From contig NZ_MDCO01000010.1 in assembly GCF_001746205.1 (NCBI RefSeq), positions 180,468 to 244,467 of the forward strand: a stretch of DNA of 64,000 nucleotides, read 5' to 3'. Below are positions 19,635 to 28,101 of this stretch, piece after piece (the first letter of the stretch is position 1; the number at the start of each line of letters is the position of its first letter). The notes under the pieces were generated by a model. It did not search any database and was not told the DNA's origin. It saw nothing but the letters and a program-made list of their open reading frames with translations. Source of the stretch: Brachyspira hampsonii (lineage in GTDB: Bacteria > Spirochaetota > Brachyspiria > Brachyspirales > Brachyspiraceae). Made by a program: the position numbers and the translations under genes.

Positions 19635-20537
19635 TTATACCTTTTGAGCTATTCTCATCTTAGCACTTCTGCTTGCAGGATTAGATTTTATTTCTTCATT
19701 TGTCGGAAGTTTCACTTTATTAATTAGAAGTTTAAATATACCGTCTTTATTCTTAGTCTTCTCATTTTCTTTAAAAAATTTTTTTATTATTCTATCTTCT
19801 AAAGAATGATAACTCATAACTACAACTACACCATTTTTTTTGAGTATAGAAGGTATATTTAATATTGATTTTTCAAGTATATTAAGCTCATCATTAACTT
19901 CTATCCTTATAGCCTGAAAAACTAAAGTTGCCGGATGAATTTTTCCGTATCTTTGTGATTTATCGGTATTATGAAATATAATATTTTCTAATTCTCTTGA
20001 AGTTTCTATTTTTCTTCTATTTCTTTCTTTTACTATGATATTTACCATTTTCTTAGCATTACTAATTTCTCCATAGTCTCTAAATATTCTCTCTAATTCT
20101 CCTTCACTGTATCCGTTTATAATATCATAAGCACTTTTATCATTAAGTCCTAGCCTCATATCAAGTCTTACATTATCTTTAAAAGAAAAACCTCTCTCAG
20201 CTTTCTTAAAATGAAATAAAGATACCCCTAAATCATAAAGCATAAAATCAACATTACCAATTACACTATCATCTAACTCTTCCATCATCTTATCATAAGT
20301 ATTATTATAATAATGAAACTTATCATAATTTTTAAGTCTTTTTTTAGCTATTTCAAGAATGGCTGAATCCCTTTCAAAACTATGCACTTCAAGATTTAAA
20401 TCAAGCATTGCCTTAGTATGTCCGCCCTCACCTAATGTGGCATCAACAGCTATTTCCGCATTATCTGGTATGAAGCTAAGCACTTCTTTAAGCATAACAG
20501 GTGTATGCACTATATCTAGTTCAATATTATCATCCAT
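19635..20537 (-). CDS. rsmH: 16S rRNA (cytosine-1402 N4)-methyltransferase
   Basis: Methylates N4 of C1402 in the ribosomal P site using SAM. The N-terminus HTPVMLKEVLSFI and the SAM-binding DATLGEGGHTKAML are family hallmarks, with YDLGVSLFHF and the C-terminal VMSYHSLEDRIIKKFF. I chose the ATG at 20537 (300 residues) over a TTG two codons upstream because neither has a clear ribosome-binding site and ATG is the commoner start. It runs into ftsL. Also called mraW. Confidence 0.95.
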   Translation of the reverse strand: MDDNIELDIVHTPVMLKEVLSFIPDNAEIAVDATLGEGGHTKAMLDLNLEVHSFERDSAILEIAKKRLKNYDKFHYYNNTYDKMMEELDDSVIGNVDFMLYDLGVSLFHFKKAERGFSFKDNVRLDMRLGLNDKSAYDIINGYSEGELERIFRDYGEISNAKKMVNIIVKERNRRKIETSRELENIIFHNTDKSQRYGKIHPATLVFQAIRIEVNDELNILEKSILNIPSILKKNGVVVVMSYHSLEDRIIKKFFKENEKTKNKDGIFKLLINKVKLPTNEEIKSNPASRSAKMRIAQKV

Positions 20538-20668
20538 TTGCAAATATTATCGGAACAATTAGTATTAAAATAATTTTAATTAAAAAAATAGTATAATTTT
20601 TTATATTGCTTTTTTTATAAATTTTATTATCATATATAAATTAATATCTATTAATAAAGGAGTTTTGT

Positions 20669-21199
20669 ATGGGAAAATTGGGAAGAGCTTTATGGTTAAT
20701 TTTTGGTATTCTATTGATAATATCAGGTATAGCAACATTATTTAATCCAATAGAAACAGTTTTAATATTGGCTTATACAATAGGATTTTTAACAATATTC
20801 TCTGGAATAAGTGCTATATTCTATTTCTTTAGTTTAAAACATAAATCAGGTTCAAGTTTAATTCTGCTAGATGGTATAATATCAGCGATATGCGGTATTA
20901 TAATTATTTCCAATTTACAAATAAGCGGTGCATTTATACCATATATGGTTGCTTTCTTTGTAATAGTAAGAGGGGTTGTTGCTATATCTTCTTCTATTGA
21001 GCTTAAAAATTTAGGATATAATCAATGGGGACTTTCAATATTAAGCGGAATACTTACTTTGATTGCAGGAATTATTTTAACTTTAAATCCTCTACTCGGT
21101 GCTGTTTATGTTAGTGTTATAATCGGATTATCTTTAATATTATATGGTATAATAACATTACAATTATGGTTTGCTTTCGGCAAATTCTTTAAAATATAA
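20669..21199 (+). CDS. HdeD/DUF308 family membrane protein
   Basis: 176 residues with about six membrane spans and very few charged residues. The internal repetition of GILLIISGIATLFNPIETVL and SGILTLIAGIILTLNPLLGA (G..L...G.....P) is the DUF308/HdeD pattern. HdeD helps acid resistance in enteric bacteria at high cell density; a role here is not shown. AAAGGAG precedes the ATG. It is a stand-alone gene diverging from rsmH. Confidence 0.8.
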   Translation: MGKLGRALWLIFGILLIISGIATLFNPIETVLILAYTIGFLTIFSGISAIFYFFSLKHKSGSSLILLDGIISAICGIIIISNLQISGAFIPYMVAFFVIVRGVVAISSSIELKNLGYNQWGLSILSGILTLIAGIILTLNPLLGAVYVSVIIGLSLILYGIITLQLWFAFGKFFKI

Positions 21200-21278
21200 A
21201 ATTATACAGGTAAATATGTATTGATTTTATTTACTAATATTGTTAAAATGAGTCCAATTATTAATTTGGGAGAAATTT

Positions 21279-21497
21279 ATGTTTGAAAAGAATTTGAACA
21301 GCACTATATGCTTTTGTAAAAATATAAAATATAAAGAAGTAATCGATGCAATTAAAGAAAATAATTATACAACATTAGAAGAGGTTATGCATCATACAAA
21401 GGCAGGAATTACCTGTTGGAGCTGCCGCGGAGATATAAAAGATTTATTAGAAGAATATAAAAAAACAGGAAATATAAAAAGTGTAAAAGATAAATAA
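21279..21497 (+). CDS. BFD-like [2Fe-2S] miniprotein
   Basis: 72 residues consisting of one BFD-type cluster domain. CFCKNI supplies C-x-C near residue 11, and CWSCRG supplies C-x2-C near residue 47, with the helix-turn HHTKAGITC before the second pair. BFD domains hold a [2Fe-2S] cluster and act as bacterioferritin-associated ferredoxins or as parts of oxidoreductases. A second gene of the same type follows at 21518. The ribosome-binding site is TTGGGAG. Redox partner unknown. Confidence 0.82.
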   Translation: MFEKNLNSTICFCKNIKYKEVIDAIKENNYTTLEEVMHHTKAGITCWSCRGDIKDLLEEYKKTGNIKSVKDK

Positions 21498-21517
21498 TAA
21501 AAGTGGGGATATATAAA

Positions 21518-21697
21518 TTGATAAATAATGATTTTATATGTAAATGTAAAGAACTTTCTATTGAAGAAATAAAGTATTTAGAAAAAGAGCATAACATAAA
21601 AACATTAAAAGAACTTGTAAAACATACTAAAGCCGGAACAGAATGCGGAGGATGCAGAAATAAATTGAAAGAAATGTTTAAGTTCAATTTAAAGTAA
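21518..21697 (+). CDS. BFD-like [2Fe-2S] miniprotein, second copy
   Basis: 59 residues from a TTG at 21518, placed nine bases after GTGGGGA. A GTG at 21503 would sit inside that ribosome-binding site, so the TTG is preferred. It has the same arrangement as its neighbour: C-x-C (ICKCKE) then C-x2-C (CGGCRN) after KHTKAGTE. The pair arose by tandem duplication and is probably co-transcribed; the gap between stop and start is 20 bases. A strong hairpin follows. It may serve iron storage or electron transfer. Confidence 0.78.
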   Translation: MINNDFICKCKELSIEEIKYLEKEHNIKTLKELVKHTKAGTECGGCRNKLKEMFKFNLK

Positions 21698-21708
21698 TGC
21701 GTGAACAT

Positions 21709-21744
21709 AAAAAAGGAGGGTATTAAAAAATACACTCCTTTTTT
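21709..21744. terminator. Bidirectional terminator
   Basis: A 16-bp stem with one mismatch (21709-21724 with 21729-21744) and a 4-base loop, flanked by A's on one side and T's on the other. It serves both the BFD pair and the converging transketolase genes. Confidence 0.85.
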
Positions 21745-21763
21745 ATCATCATTAATTCATTAA

Positions 21764-22681
21764 TTATTTAATAATATCATAAATAGCCTTTGCATTAAGA
21801 CCATATTTATTAATAAGTTCTTCAACTGTTCCTGATTCTCCGAAAACATCTTTCATACCAACTCTTATAAGTTTAGCAGGATATTCATCTGTCAAAACTT
21901 CAGATATAGCAGAACCAAGTCCTCCTATTATAGAATGCTCTTCAGCACTAATAAGTTTCTTATGCTTTTTAGCCATTTCTACAATAATTTCTCTGTCTAT
22001 TGGTTTTATAGTATGAATATCTACAACTGTTACAGATATTCCGTCTTTCTCAGCCATTTGAGCAGCTTCTAGAGCTTCCGGAACCAATATTCCGCAGGCA
22101 AATATACATACATCTTTGCCTTCTCTAAGTACATTAGCTTTTCCTATTTTAAACGGAGTATCCTGATTTGTTATTATACTAGTAGCAGGTCTTGCCATTC
22201 TTAAATAGCATGGACCATCATATTCAGCAGCAGCAAATACAGCTTTTTCTGCTTCAACTGCATCACAAGGCACAATTACTGTCATATTTGGTATAGAACG
22301 CATTAAAGATATATCTTCAATACTTTGATGACTAGCACCATCTTCGCCTACAGATATACCAGCATGAGTAACAGCCACTTTAACATTTAATTTAGGATAG
22401 CAAATAGAATTCCTAATAATTTCAAAAGCTCTTCCCGCACCGAACATAGCAAAAGTAGAAGCAAAAGGGATTTTACCTTCAATGGCAAATCCTGCAGCTG
22501 CTCCCATCATATTTTGTTCAGCTATTCCCATATTAAAAAATCTATCAGGGAAAGCAGATTTAAAAAGTTTAGTCATAGTAGATCCGGATAAATCTGCATC
22601 TAAAACTACAACATTTTTATTTATTTCACCTAGACGCTTTAAAGCCTCTCCATAAGCATTTCTTATTGCCTTTTTTTCCAT
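21764..22681 (-). CDS. Transketolase, C-terminal subunit
   Basis: 305 residues covering the pyrimidine-binding and C-terminal domains of transketolase. It contains FFNMGIAEQNMMGAAAGFA (residues about 48-66), with the glutamate that activates thiamine diphosphate, and GEDGASHQSIEDISLMR. The N-terminal half is the separate gene 42 bases upstream; the two form one enzyme of the pentose phosphate pathway. Split transketolase is common in anaerobes and archaea. Confidence is high for family and pairing. Confidence 0.93.
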   Translation of the reverse strand: MEKKAIRNAYGEALKRLGEINKNVVVLDADLSGSTMTKLFKSAFPDRFFNMGIAEQNMMGAAAGFAIEGKIPFASTFAMFGAGRAFEIIRNSICYPKLNVKVAVTHAGISVGEDGASHQSIEDISLMRSIPNMTVIVPCDAVEAEKAVFAAAEYDGPCYLRMARPATSIITNQDTPFKIGKANVLREGKDVCIFACGILVPEALEAAQMAEKDGISVTVVDIHTIKPIDREIIVEMAKKHKKLISAEEHSIIGGLGSAISEVLTDEYPAKLIRVGMKDVFGESGTVEELINKYGLNAKAIYDIIK

Positions 22682-22723
22682 AGTAATTATTCCTTAAATT
22701 TTATACTTAAACAAAAATTTTCA

Positions 22724-23521
22724 TTAATCAAGTTTATTTAACTCTTCCATAGCCTTTTCATATTCTTCTTTATTAGGAGCTTTTCCATGCCATCCTACAG
22801 CATTTTCCATAAAAGAAACTCCCTTACCTTTAACTGTTTTTGCAATCACACATTTAGGCTTTCCTGATACTTTTTTACCAAATACTTCCTCAAGTTCTTT
22901 TTCATTATGTCCATCAACAACATAAGTCTCAAAACCGAATGCTTTCATTTTAGCTTCTAAATCACCCAAACTCATAACATCATCATTTTTACCATCTATC
23001 TGCAATCCATTATTGTCTATTATAAGAGTATAATTATCCAATTTATAATTTGCAGCAGCCATAGCAGATTCCCAGAAAGTACCTTCCTGAGCTTCTCCGT
23101 CTCCGGCTACAACAAACACTCTGGCATCTTTTTTATCTAGTTTATAGCCTAAAGCAGCACCTAAAGCTATACAAACACCCTGCCCCAAAGAACCTGTAGA
23201 AGCCTCAATACAATCTAAATTCTTCTTAGAAGGATGCCCCTGAAGTCTTGATCCTAATTTCCTGTAAGTTAAAAGCTCATCGGTTGGAAAAAAACCTCTA
23301 TGAGCTAATGTAGAATAGAGTACAGCAGAAGCATGTCCTTTAGACATAATAAATATATCCCTGCCGTCCATTTTTGGATTCTTAGGATCGATATTCATAA
23401 TCTTAAAATATAGTGTATGCATTATTTCTACCAATGATAAAGAACCGCCTATATGTCCTGAATTGGCGTTATAAACCATACTTACTATATCTTTTCTTAT
23501 TTGAGTATTTAAAGAAGACAT
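22724..23521 (-). CDS. Transketolase, N-terminal subunit
   Basis: 265 residues forming the thiamine-diphosphate-binding half. The TPP motif GDGEAQEGTFWESAMAAANY is complete, and the N-terminal GHIGGSLSLVEIMHTLYF carries conserved substrate-site histidines. It works with the gene directly after it. The upstream gap of 87 bases to the GIY-YIG gene has no obvious promoter. Confidence 0.93.
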   Translation of the reverse strand: MSSLNTQIRKDIVSMVYNANSGHIGGSLSLVEIMHTLYFKIMNIDPKNPKMDGRDIFIMSKGHASAVLYSTLAHRGFFPTDELLTYRKLGSRLQGHPSKKNLDCIEASTGSLGQGVCIALGAALGYKLDKKDARVFVVAGDGEAQEGTFWESAMAAANYKLDNYTLIIDNNGLQIDGKNDDVMSLGDLEAKMKAFGFETYVVDGHNEKELEEVFGKKVSGKPKCVIAKTVKGKGVSFMENAVGWHGKAPNKEEYEKAMEELNKLD

Positions 23522-23608
23522 AATAATAATTCCTTATTTAATATTATTTTTCTTAATGATACAATGCAAAAATATTATTGTCAAATAATATTATTTGTTT
23601 ATCAATAT

Positions 23609-23986
23609 TTATTTATTATGCAGTATATTATTTATATGTTCTATATCTTTTTTACTAATACTTCTAATACTTATATTAAAATCTTTCTTTTTATTTTTCA
23701 TCTCTTTTATATAATAACTTTTAAGAAGCCTATTATTCTCTATAAATATAGTTTTTAGTTTTTTATCCACACTTTTTATATAATGTTCAATACTTAAAGC
23801 TATATTAACACTCCCGGTTTTCCAAGCTGATAAATATTTTAACGGCTTACGAAATTTTGTATAATTAGCTCCCCTACCCTTTGCATGCTTATTGAATCTA
23901 TTTATAAGATCATTAGTAATGCCTGTATAGTATGAATTATTTTCACAAAGTATTATATAAACATAATAACTTTTATTATCTTCCAT
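23609..23986 (-). CDS. GIY-YIG nuclease-domain protein (UvrC-like short form)
   Basis: 125 residues. The start YVYIILCENNSYYTGITNDLINRFNKHAKG is the GIY-YIG pattern in its YhbQ/Slx1-like form (YYTGIT for the second element), followed by NYTKFRKPLKYL. The first ~80 residues are the nuclease domain; the remainder is a basic tail. Members of this single-domain type are DNA nucleases of unsettled role. The start overlaps the end of the SpsF-like gene by 11 bases, so it is translated as part of the kdsA operon, though no functional link is known. Confidence 0.82.
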   Translation of the reverse strand: MEDNKSYYVYIILCENNSYYTGITNDLINRFNKHAKGRGANYTKFRKPLKYLSAWKTGSVNIALSIEHYIKSVDKKLKTIFIENNRLLKSYYIKEMKNKKKDFNISIRSISKKDIEHINNILHNK

Positions 23987-24656
23987 TTCTTATATCACTT
24001 ATTATAGTATCAACATCTATATATATGTCATTATTATATTTTTCAAAAATCTTACATACATTATTATAATCTTCTATTGTATCAACTGTAGTTCTAAGTT
24101 CCGGCATAGCAAATTCCTCTTTAACTTTAGGATTTTCTATTTTAAATTTATCAGGATTCCTATAATGATACTGTGTGATATGTTCATGTTCAAAGCTGTC
24201 TTTAGAATTATCATCAGCTATTTTTAATGCCTCATAACTTATCACTTCCACACCGCTGCCGTAAGGAAGTAAATCATAATGACTCAAATCAGCATTCTTT
24301 TCTATATGATAATCTATAATCATATCCAATGCTTTAATGCCAACTAAAGGATTATCACCTGTAGCACGAACAACTATATCAGAATTAAACTCTTCAGCGG
24401 CTTTTCTATATCTGTTAAGCACATCTTCTTCACTTCCTATAAAATAACTGCATTTCAATTTATCAAATATATTTTTAAAAGCTTCATAAGATTTTTCTTC
24501 AGTAGCCACAACTACATCATCAGCTCTTTTAGAACTTCTTAATCTTTTAATAATAAGCTCAAGCATACTATCGCAATTAGCAATAGGTTTTAATGCTTTT
24601 TTAGGAAGTCTTGTAGAACCCAATCTTGAAGCAAGTATAATAACTATTTTTTTCAT
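23976..24656 (-). CDS. SpsF/CMP-sugar-type cytidylyltransferase family protein
   Basis: 226 residues with the nucleotidyltransferase N-terminus ILASRLGSTRLPKKALKPI (residues 7-25), VVVATEEKSYE, and RATGDNPLVG in the place of the metal-binding aspartate block. This is the SpsF/CMP-KDO synthetase/NeuA clan, which activates acidic sugars with CTP. It lies 4 bases after kdsA. A functional link to 3-deoxy-octulosonate or another nonulosonate is therefore likely, and it might replace kdsB. The SpsF subgroup fits best; substrate unproved. Confidence 0.75.
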   Translation of the reverse strand: MKKIVIILASRLGSTRLPKKALKPIANCDSMLELIIKRLRSSKRADDVVVATEEKSYEAFKNIFDKLKCSYFIGSEEDVLNRYRKAAEEFNSDIVVRATGDNPLVGIKALDMIIDYHIEKNADLSHYDLLPYGSGVEVISYEALKIADDNSKDSFEHEHITQYHYRNPDKFKIENPKVKEEFAMPELRTTVDTIEDYNNVCKIFEKYNNDIYIDVDTIISDIRNGR

Positions 24657-24660
24657 ATTT

Positions 24661-25476
24661 TTACAAACTCTTAACCAAATTATTAATTTTTATAACCTGA
24701 GCCCATAACTCTTCAACCTTACTCAAATCAAATATAGTACCTGAATCTGAAGGACTTTTATCAGGATTAGGATGCACCTCCATAAATACAGCATCTATTC
24801 CCAAAGCAACAGCTGATTTCAATATAGCAGGTATAAACTCTCTAGCCCCTCCAGACTGTCCATTATTGGCAGACGGCATTTGAAGAGAATGTGTAGCATC
24901 ATACATAACAGGTGCATAATTTTTCATTATTTCTAAGTTCTTCATATCAACTATTAAATTACCATATCCAAACATAGTACCTCTTTCACATAAAAATAAT
25001 CTGTTTTCATTGATAGCATCAGTACATTTATCAGCTATATATTTACAGTCATAACCGCTTATAAATTGTCCTTTCTTAACATTAACCGCTTTTCCTGTTT
25101 CGCATGCCGCCCTAAGCATATCAGTTTGCCTGCATAAAAAAGCTGGTATCTGTAAAAAGTCAACATATTTAGCAGCTTCTTCAGCATCAGTAGGTACATG
25201 TATATCTGTTAAAGTTAGAAAATTAAATTCTTTACCTACATTCTGAAGTATTTGAAGTCCCTCTTTCATTCCAAGACCTCTGAAAGATGAAAGAGATGTT
25301 CTGTTTGCCTTATCGAAACTTCCTTTAAAAACTAATTGTATATTTAATTTATCTTTTATTTCCTTTAATTTTTTTGCTATAGTCATTGTCATTTCTTCGC
25401 TTTCTATTACACAAGGACCTGCAACAAATATTAAATCTTTATTTTTATTAGTAATACCTTTATAATCAAAAATCAT
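24661..25476 (-). CDS. kdsA: 3-deoxy-8-phosphooctulonate synthase (KDO-8-P synthase)
   Basis: Condenses phosphoenolpyruvate and arabinose 5-phosphate to KDO 8-phosphate, the first committed step to the KDO of lipo-oligosaccharide. Family motifs are VAGPCVIES, FKGSFDKANRTS, LQIPAFLCRQTD and MYDATHSLQMP. The 272 residues start at the ATG at 25476, after AAAGGATATAAT; a longer open frame to 25539 has no ribosome-binding site. The product supports an outer membrane with KDO-bearing glycolipid. Confidence 0.94.
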   Translation of the reverse strand: MIFDYKGITNKNKDLIFVAGPCVIESEEMTMTIAKKLKEIKDKLNIQLVFKGSFDKANRTSLSSFRGLGMKEGLQILQNVGKEFNFLTLTDIHVPTDAEEAAKYVDFLQIPAFLCRQTDMLRAACETGKAVNVKKGQFISGYDCKYIADKCTDAINENRLFLCERGTMFGYGNLIVDMKNLEIMKNYAPVMYDATHSLQMPSANNGQSGGAREFIPAILKSAVALGIDAVFMEVHPNPDKSPSDSGTIFDLSKVEELWAQVIKINNLVKSL

Positions 25477-25670
25477 ATTATATCCTTTAAAAATACAAAA
25501 ATTATGTTTATATGATACTATATTAAAACTTAAAGTCAATCTGATTATTAATGATTGTATAATGCATTCAGTAAAGTATTTCTTAATATTACAGCTAGTC
25601 GCATATAGACTATTATAACAATATATGAATAAGGCTTAGTAATTTTTATTATACAATTATATACAAAACT

Positions 25671-26834
25671 TTAAATCCTCACTTCACCTGTTAAAAGCCT
25701 CTGCATAATACCTTTCTTCTGCTCCTTTCTCAAATCCAACTGCTTTTTAATATTTTCAATTTCATCATCTATAACTGAAAGAAAACCTGCAATTTTTTCC
25801 TGTTCTTTAATACTTATACTTGGTACTTTTAAAGTAATTATATCCTTAGCATATATATGAGGCTGTGCTCCGCCTGTCTGCATATAATATATTAATTCTT
25901 GTATATAACTTAAATAATAAAATAAAAATTTAATATTATATTTTTTATTTTCAGTATATAAAACATTGCAGTCCGAAGCCCAAATTTTATCATTATGAAG
26001 CCAAACATAACCAGAATAAGCTCCTGATGCACTGATAGTTATACAAGGAAAATCATGTGTATACTCGCTATGATAATATGCAGGAATTTTACCGCCTGCT
26101 ATAACAGGAATATCTCCGGATAATATTTTATTTTTATTTATATTTTTTCCTTTTTCTATAAAAATAATATTTTTTTCTACTAAATCAGATATTTTTATCT
26201 CTTTCCACTCATCAGTAAATCCATTAAATCTGACTTTGCCGCTTAACACTCTTTGCATTACACCTTTCTTATACTGCTCTTTTTTCTCTATTAATTTATT
26301 AAGATTCTCTATCACATCATCACATAAAGACAAAATTTCTGATATTCTTTTTTGTTCTTCCAAAGGAGGTATAACACAATTATATTCTCTTATTAATTTT
26401 AAAGATACATTTTTTATAGTTGTACCTGTAGAATAGTTATATATATAATTTTGAAATTTTTGAGAGTCTAATAAATATTTTAAAAATTTTCTATCATTAT
26501 TTGGATTTATATTCAAATAACATACGCTTTTTCCTAATACTACTTTTTCATTATTATATAATGCCGTACTTCCTATTGTGCCATTAATAGATAAAAATAT
26601 TGTTGTATCATTTAATATTTTTTTATATTTATTATATTCAGCTTCATCTACTTTTTTTGAATCATTTTTAAAAACTATTTTTCCATTCATTAAATTATTT
26701 CCATTTATAAAATAATATTCACCATCATCATTATATTTTGGTGTTCCATGCAATCCATCCCCTATTATAGAACATATATTATTCAATTTGCATTCCTTCC
26801 AGCCTATCGGTAATTGTAATTTGTTACTGCTCAT
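25671..26834 (-). CDS. hsdS: Type I restriction-modification specificity subunit, orphan
   Basis: 387 residues with two target-recognition domains: one beginning IGWKECKLNNICSIIGDGLH (about 6-160), the other beginning DEWKEIKISDLVEKN (about 209-350). Each ends in a conserved helix (PPLEEQKRISEILSLCDDVIENL..., SIKEQEKIAGFLSVIDDEIEN...). In complete systems HsdS chooses the DNA site for HsdM and HsdR. No hsdM or hsdR lies within the window on either side, so it either works with a remote partner or is a spare recognition cassette. Confidence 0.9.
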   Translation of the reverse strand: MSSNKLQLPIGWKECKLNNICSIIGDGLHGTPKYNDDGEYYFINGNNLMNGKIVFKNDSKKVDEAEYNKYKKILNDTTIFLSINGTIGSTALYNNEKVVLGKSVCYLNINPNNDRKFLKYLLDSQKFQNYIYNYSTGTTIKNVSLKLIREYNCVIPPLEEQKRISEILSLCDDVIENLNKLIEKKEQYKKGVMQRVLSGKVRFNGFTDEWKEIKISDLVEKNIIFIEKGKNINKNKILSGDIPVIAGGKIPAYYHSEYTHDFPCITISASGAYSGYVWLHNDKIWASDCNVLYTENKKYNIKFLFYYLSYIQELIYYMQTGGAQPHIYAKDIITLKVPSISIKEQEKIAGFLSVIDDEIENIKKQLDLRKEQKKGIMQRLLTGEVRI

Positions 26835-26965
26835 AATAAAAAACCTCGTAAACTATAAAAAGTATAAACAATATAATGATTTATTCAAGTAATAAAAAAA
26901 TAATGTATTTACTTAATTTAAAAAATAGTATATAATCGGACTAAATCTAATATTGGAGTTTTATT

Positions 26966-27529
26966 ATGATTAAATTAATTGAAATGAAAGAAAATTTACA
27001 AAACAAAGATTTTTACAAACAATTATATGAATATTCTTTTCCTCCTGAAGAAAGATGGAATTTTGAAATGACTTTAGAAAACAAAGATAATCATAATTAT
27101 AAATTTTATTCTATATTAGATGATGATATTCCTATAGGATTAACTATGCTTTGGAATTTAGAAGATTTCAATTACGGAGAATATTTAGCTATAGATAAAA
27201 ATTTAAGAGGTAAAAAATACGGTTCTCAAGTGCTTACTAAAATACTAGATATGATGAACAGCAAATTAATAGTTATAGAAGTAGAACCTTATGATTTAAA
27301 TGAAACAGCCAAAAAGCGTATAGAATGGTATAAAAGATTCGGACTTATACTTGCAGATTATGATTATGATATGCCTTGCATAGATGAAAATCAAAAAATA
27401 TCAAGTATAAAAATGAAAATAATGACAAGCAGAAAATTACAAGATAAAAATGAACATGACAATATAATAAAAATAATATATAATAAAGTATACAAACCTA
27501 GATTAGATGAATTAGATAAATGGAAATAA
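26966..27529 (+). CDS. GNAT-family N-acetyltransferase
   Basis: 187 residues. The acetyl-CoA-binding block YLAIDKNLRGKKYGSQVLTKIL contains the R-x-x-G-x-G/S pattern (RGKKYGS), and the C-terminal EWYKRFGLILADYDYDMP matches the usual W/Y..GF end of the fold. The substrate is unknown. The next gene is a related copy overlapping by 10 bases. Ribosome-binding site TTGGAG. Confidence 0.8.
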   Translation: MIKLIEMKENLQNKDFYKQLYEYSFPPEERWNFEMTLENKDNHNYKFYSILDDDIPIGLTMLWNLEDFNYGEYLAIDKNLRGKKYGSQVLTKILDMMNSKLIVIEVEPYDLNETAKKRIEWYKRFGLILADYDYDMPCIDENQKISSIKMKIMTSRKLQDKNEHDNIIKIIYNKVYKPRLDELDKWK

Positions 27530-28041
27530 AACTAATTGAAAGTATTAACTATTCAAATTATAGCGAAGAAATTATAAAAGACTCTTTTAATATCCGAGAA
27601 AATTGGAGTTTAAAAGAGTCTTTAAATAATCAAAAACTCAAAAAAAATCTTTATGAAATTAAAAAAGATGATATTCATATAGGCGTTTGTTTATGCTGGA
27701 TATTAGAAGAATTTTTATATATAGAATATTTTGCCATAGAGAAAAAATATAGATCTTTAGGATACGGCTCTTATGCATTAAAAGAATTAATGAAAATGTA
27801 TAGTAATATAATAGTGGAGGTTGTACCTGAAAATACCAATGATTTAGCATATAGAAGAGTAAATTGGTATAGATCTCTAGGTTTTTATTTATATAATGAT
27901 ACATATCCATATCCTTATTTTCTTGACAATGGAGAAGTTTCATTTATAGATTTCAGATTAATGTCATCAAATGAACTTACGAGTTACGAATACAAAAAAA
28001 TAGTTAATCTTCTACATAAGAATATATACAATTTATATTGA
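27520..28041 (+). CDS. GNAT-family N-acetyltransferase, paralogue
   Basis: 173 residues, similar in layout to the previous gene: YFAIEKKYRSLGYGSYALKEL for acetyl-CoA and NWYRSLGFYLYNDTYPYPYF near the end. It overlaps the first copy by 10 bases with no separate ribosome-binding gap, so translation is coupled. The pair appears to be an old tandem duplication, since only the fold motifs and short blocks (RRVNWYRSLGF / KKRIEWYKRFGL) still agree. Confidence 0.78.
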   Translation: MEIKLIESINYSNYSEEIIKDSFNIRENWSLKESLNNQKLKKNLYEIKKDDIHIGVCLCWILEEFLYIEYFAIEKKYRSLGYGSYALKELMKMYSNIIVEVVPENTNDLAYRRVNWYRSLGFYLYNDTYPYPYFLDNGEVSFIDFRLMSSNELTSYEYKKIVNLLHKNIYNLY

Positions 28042-28101
28042 TTTACTAAAATATTTATACTATTATATAGATATAATAATCACATTTTGAGGTATTGAAT
28101 T

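Noticed and set aside
26966-28041. Toxin-antitoxin (GNAT toxin) pair
   Set aside because: Both genes are acetyltransferases of normal size and neither has a DNA-binding antitoxin partner.
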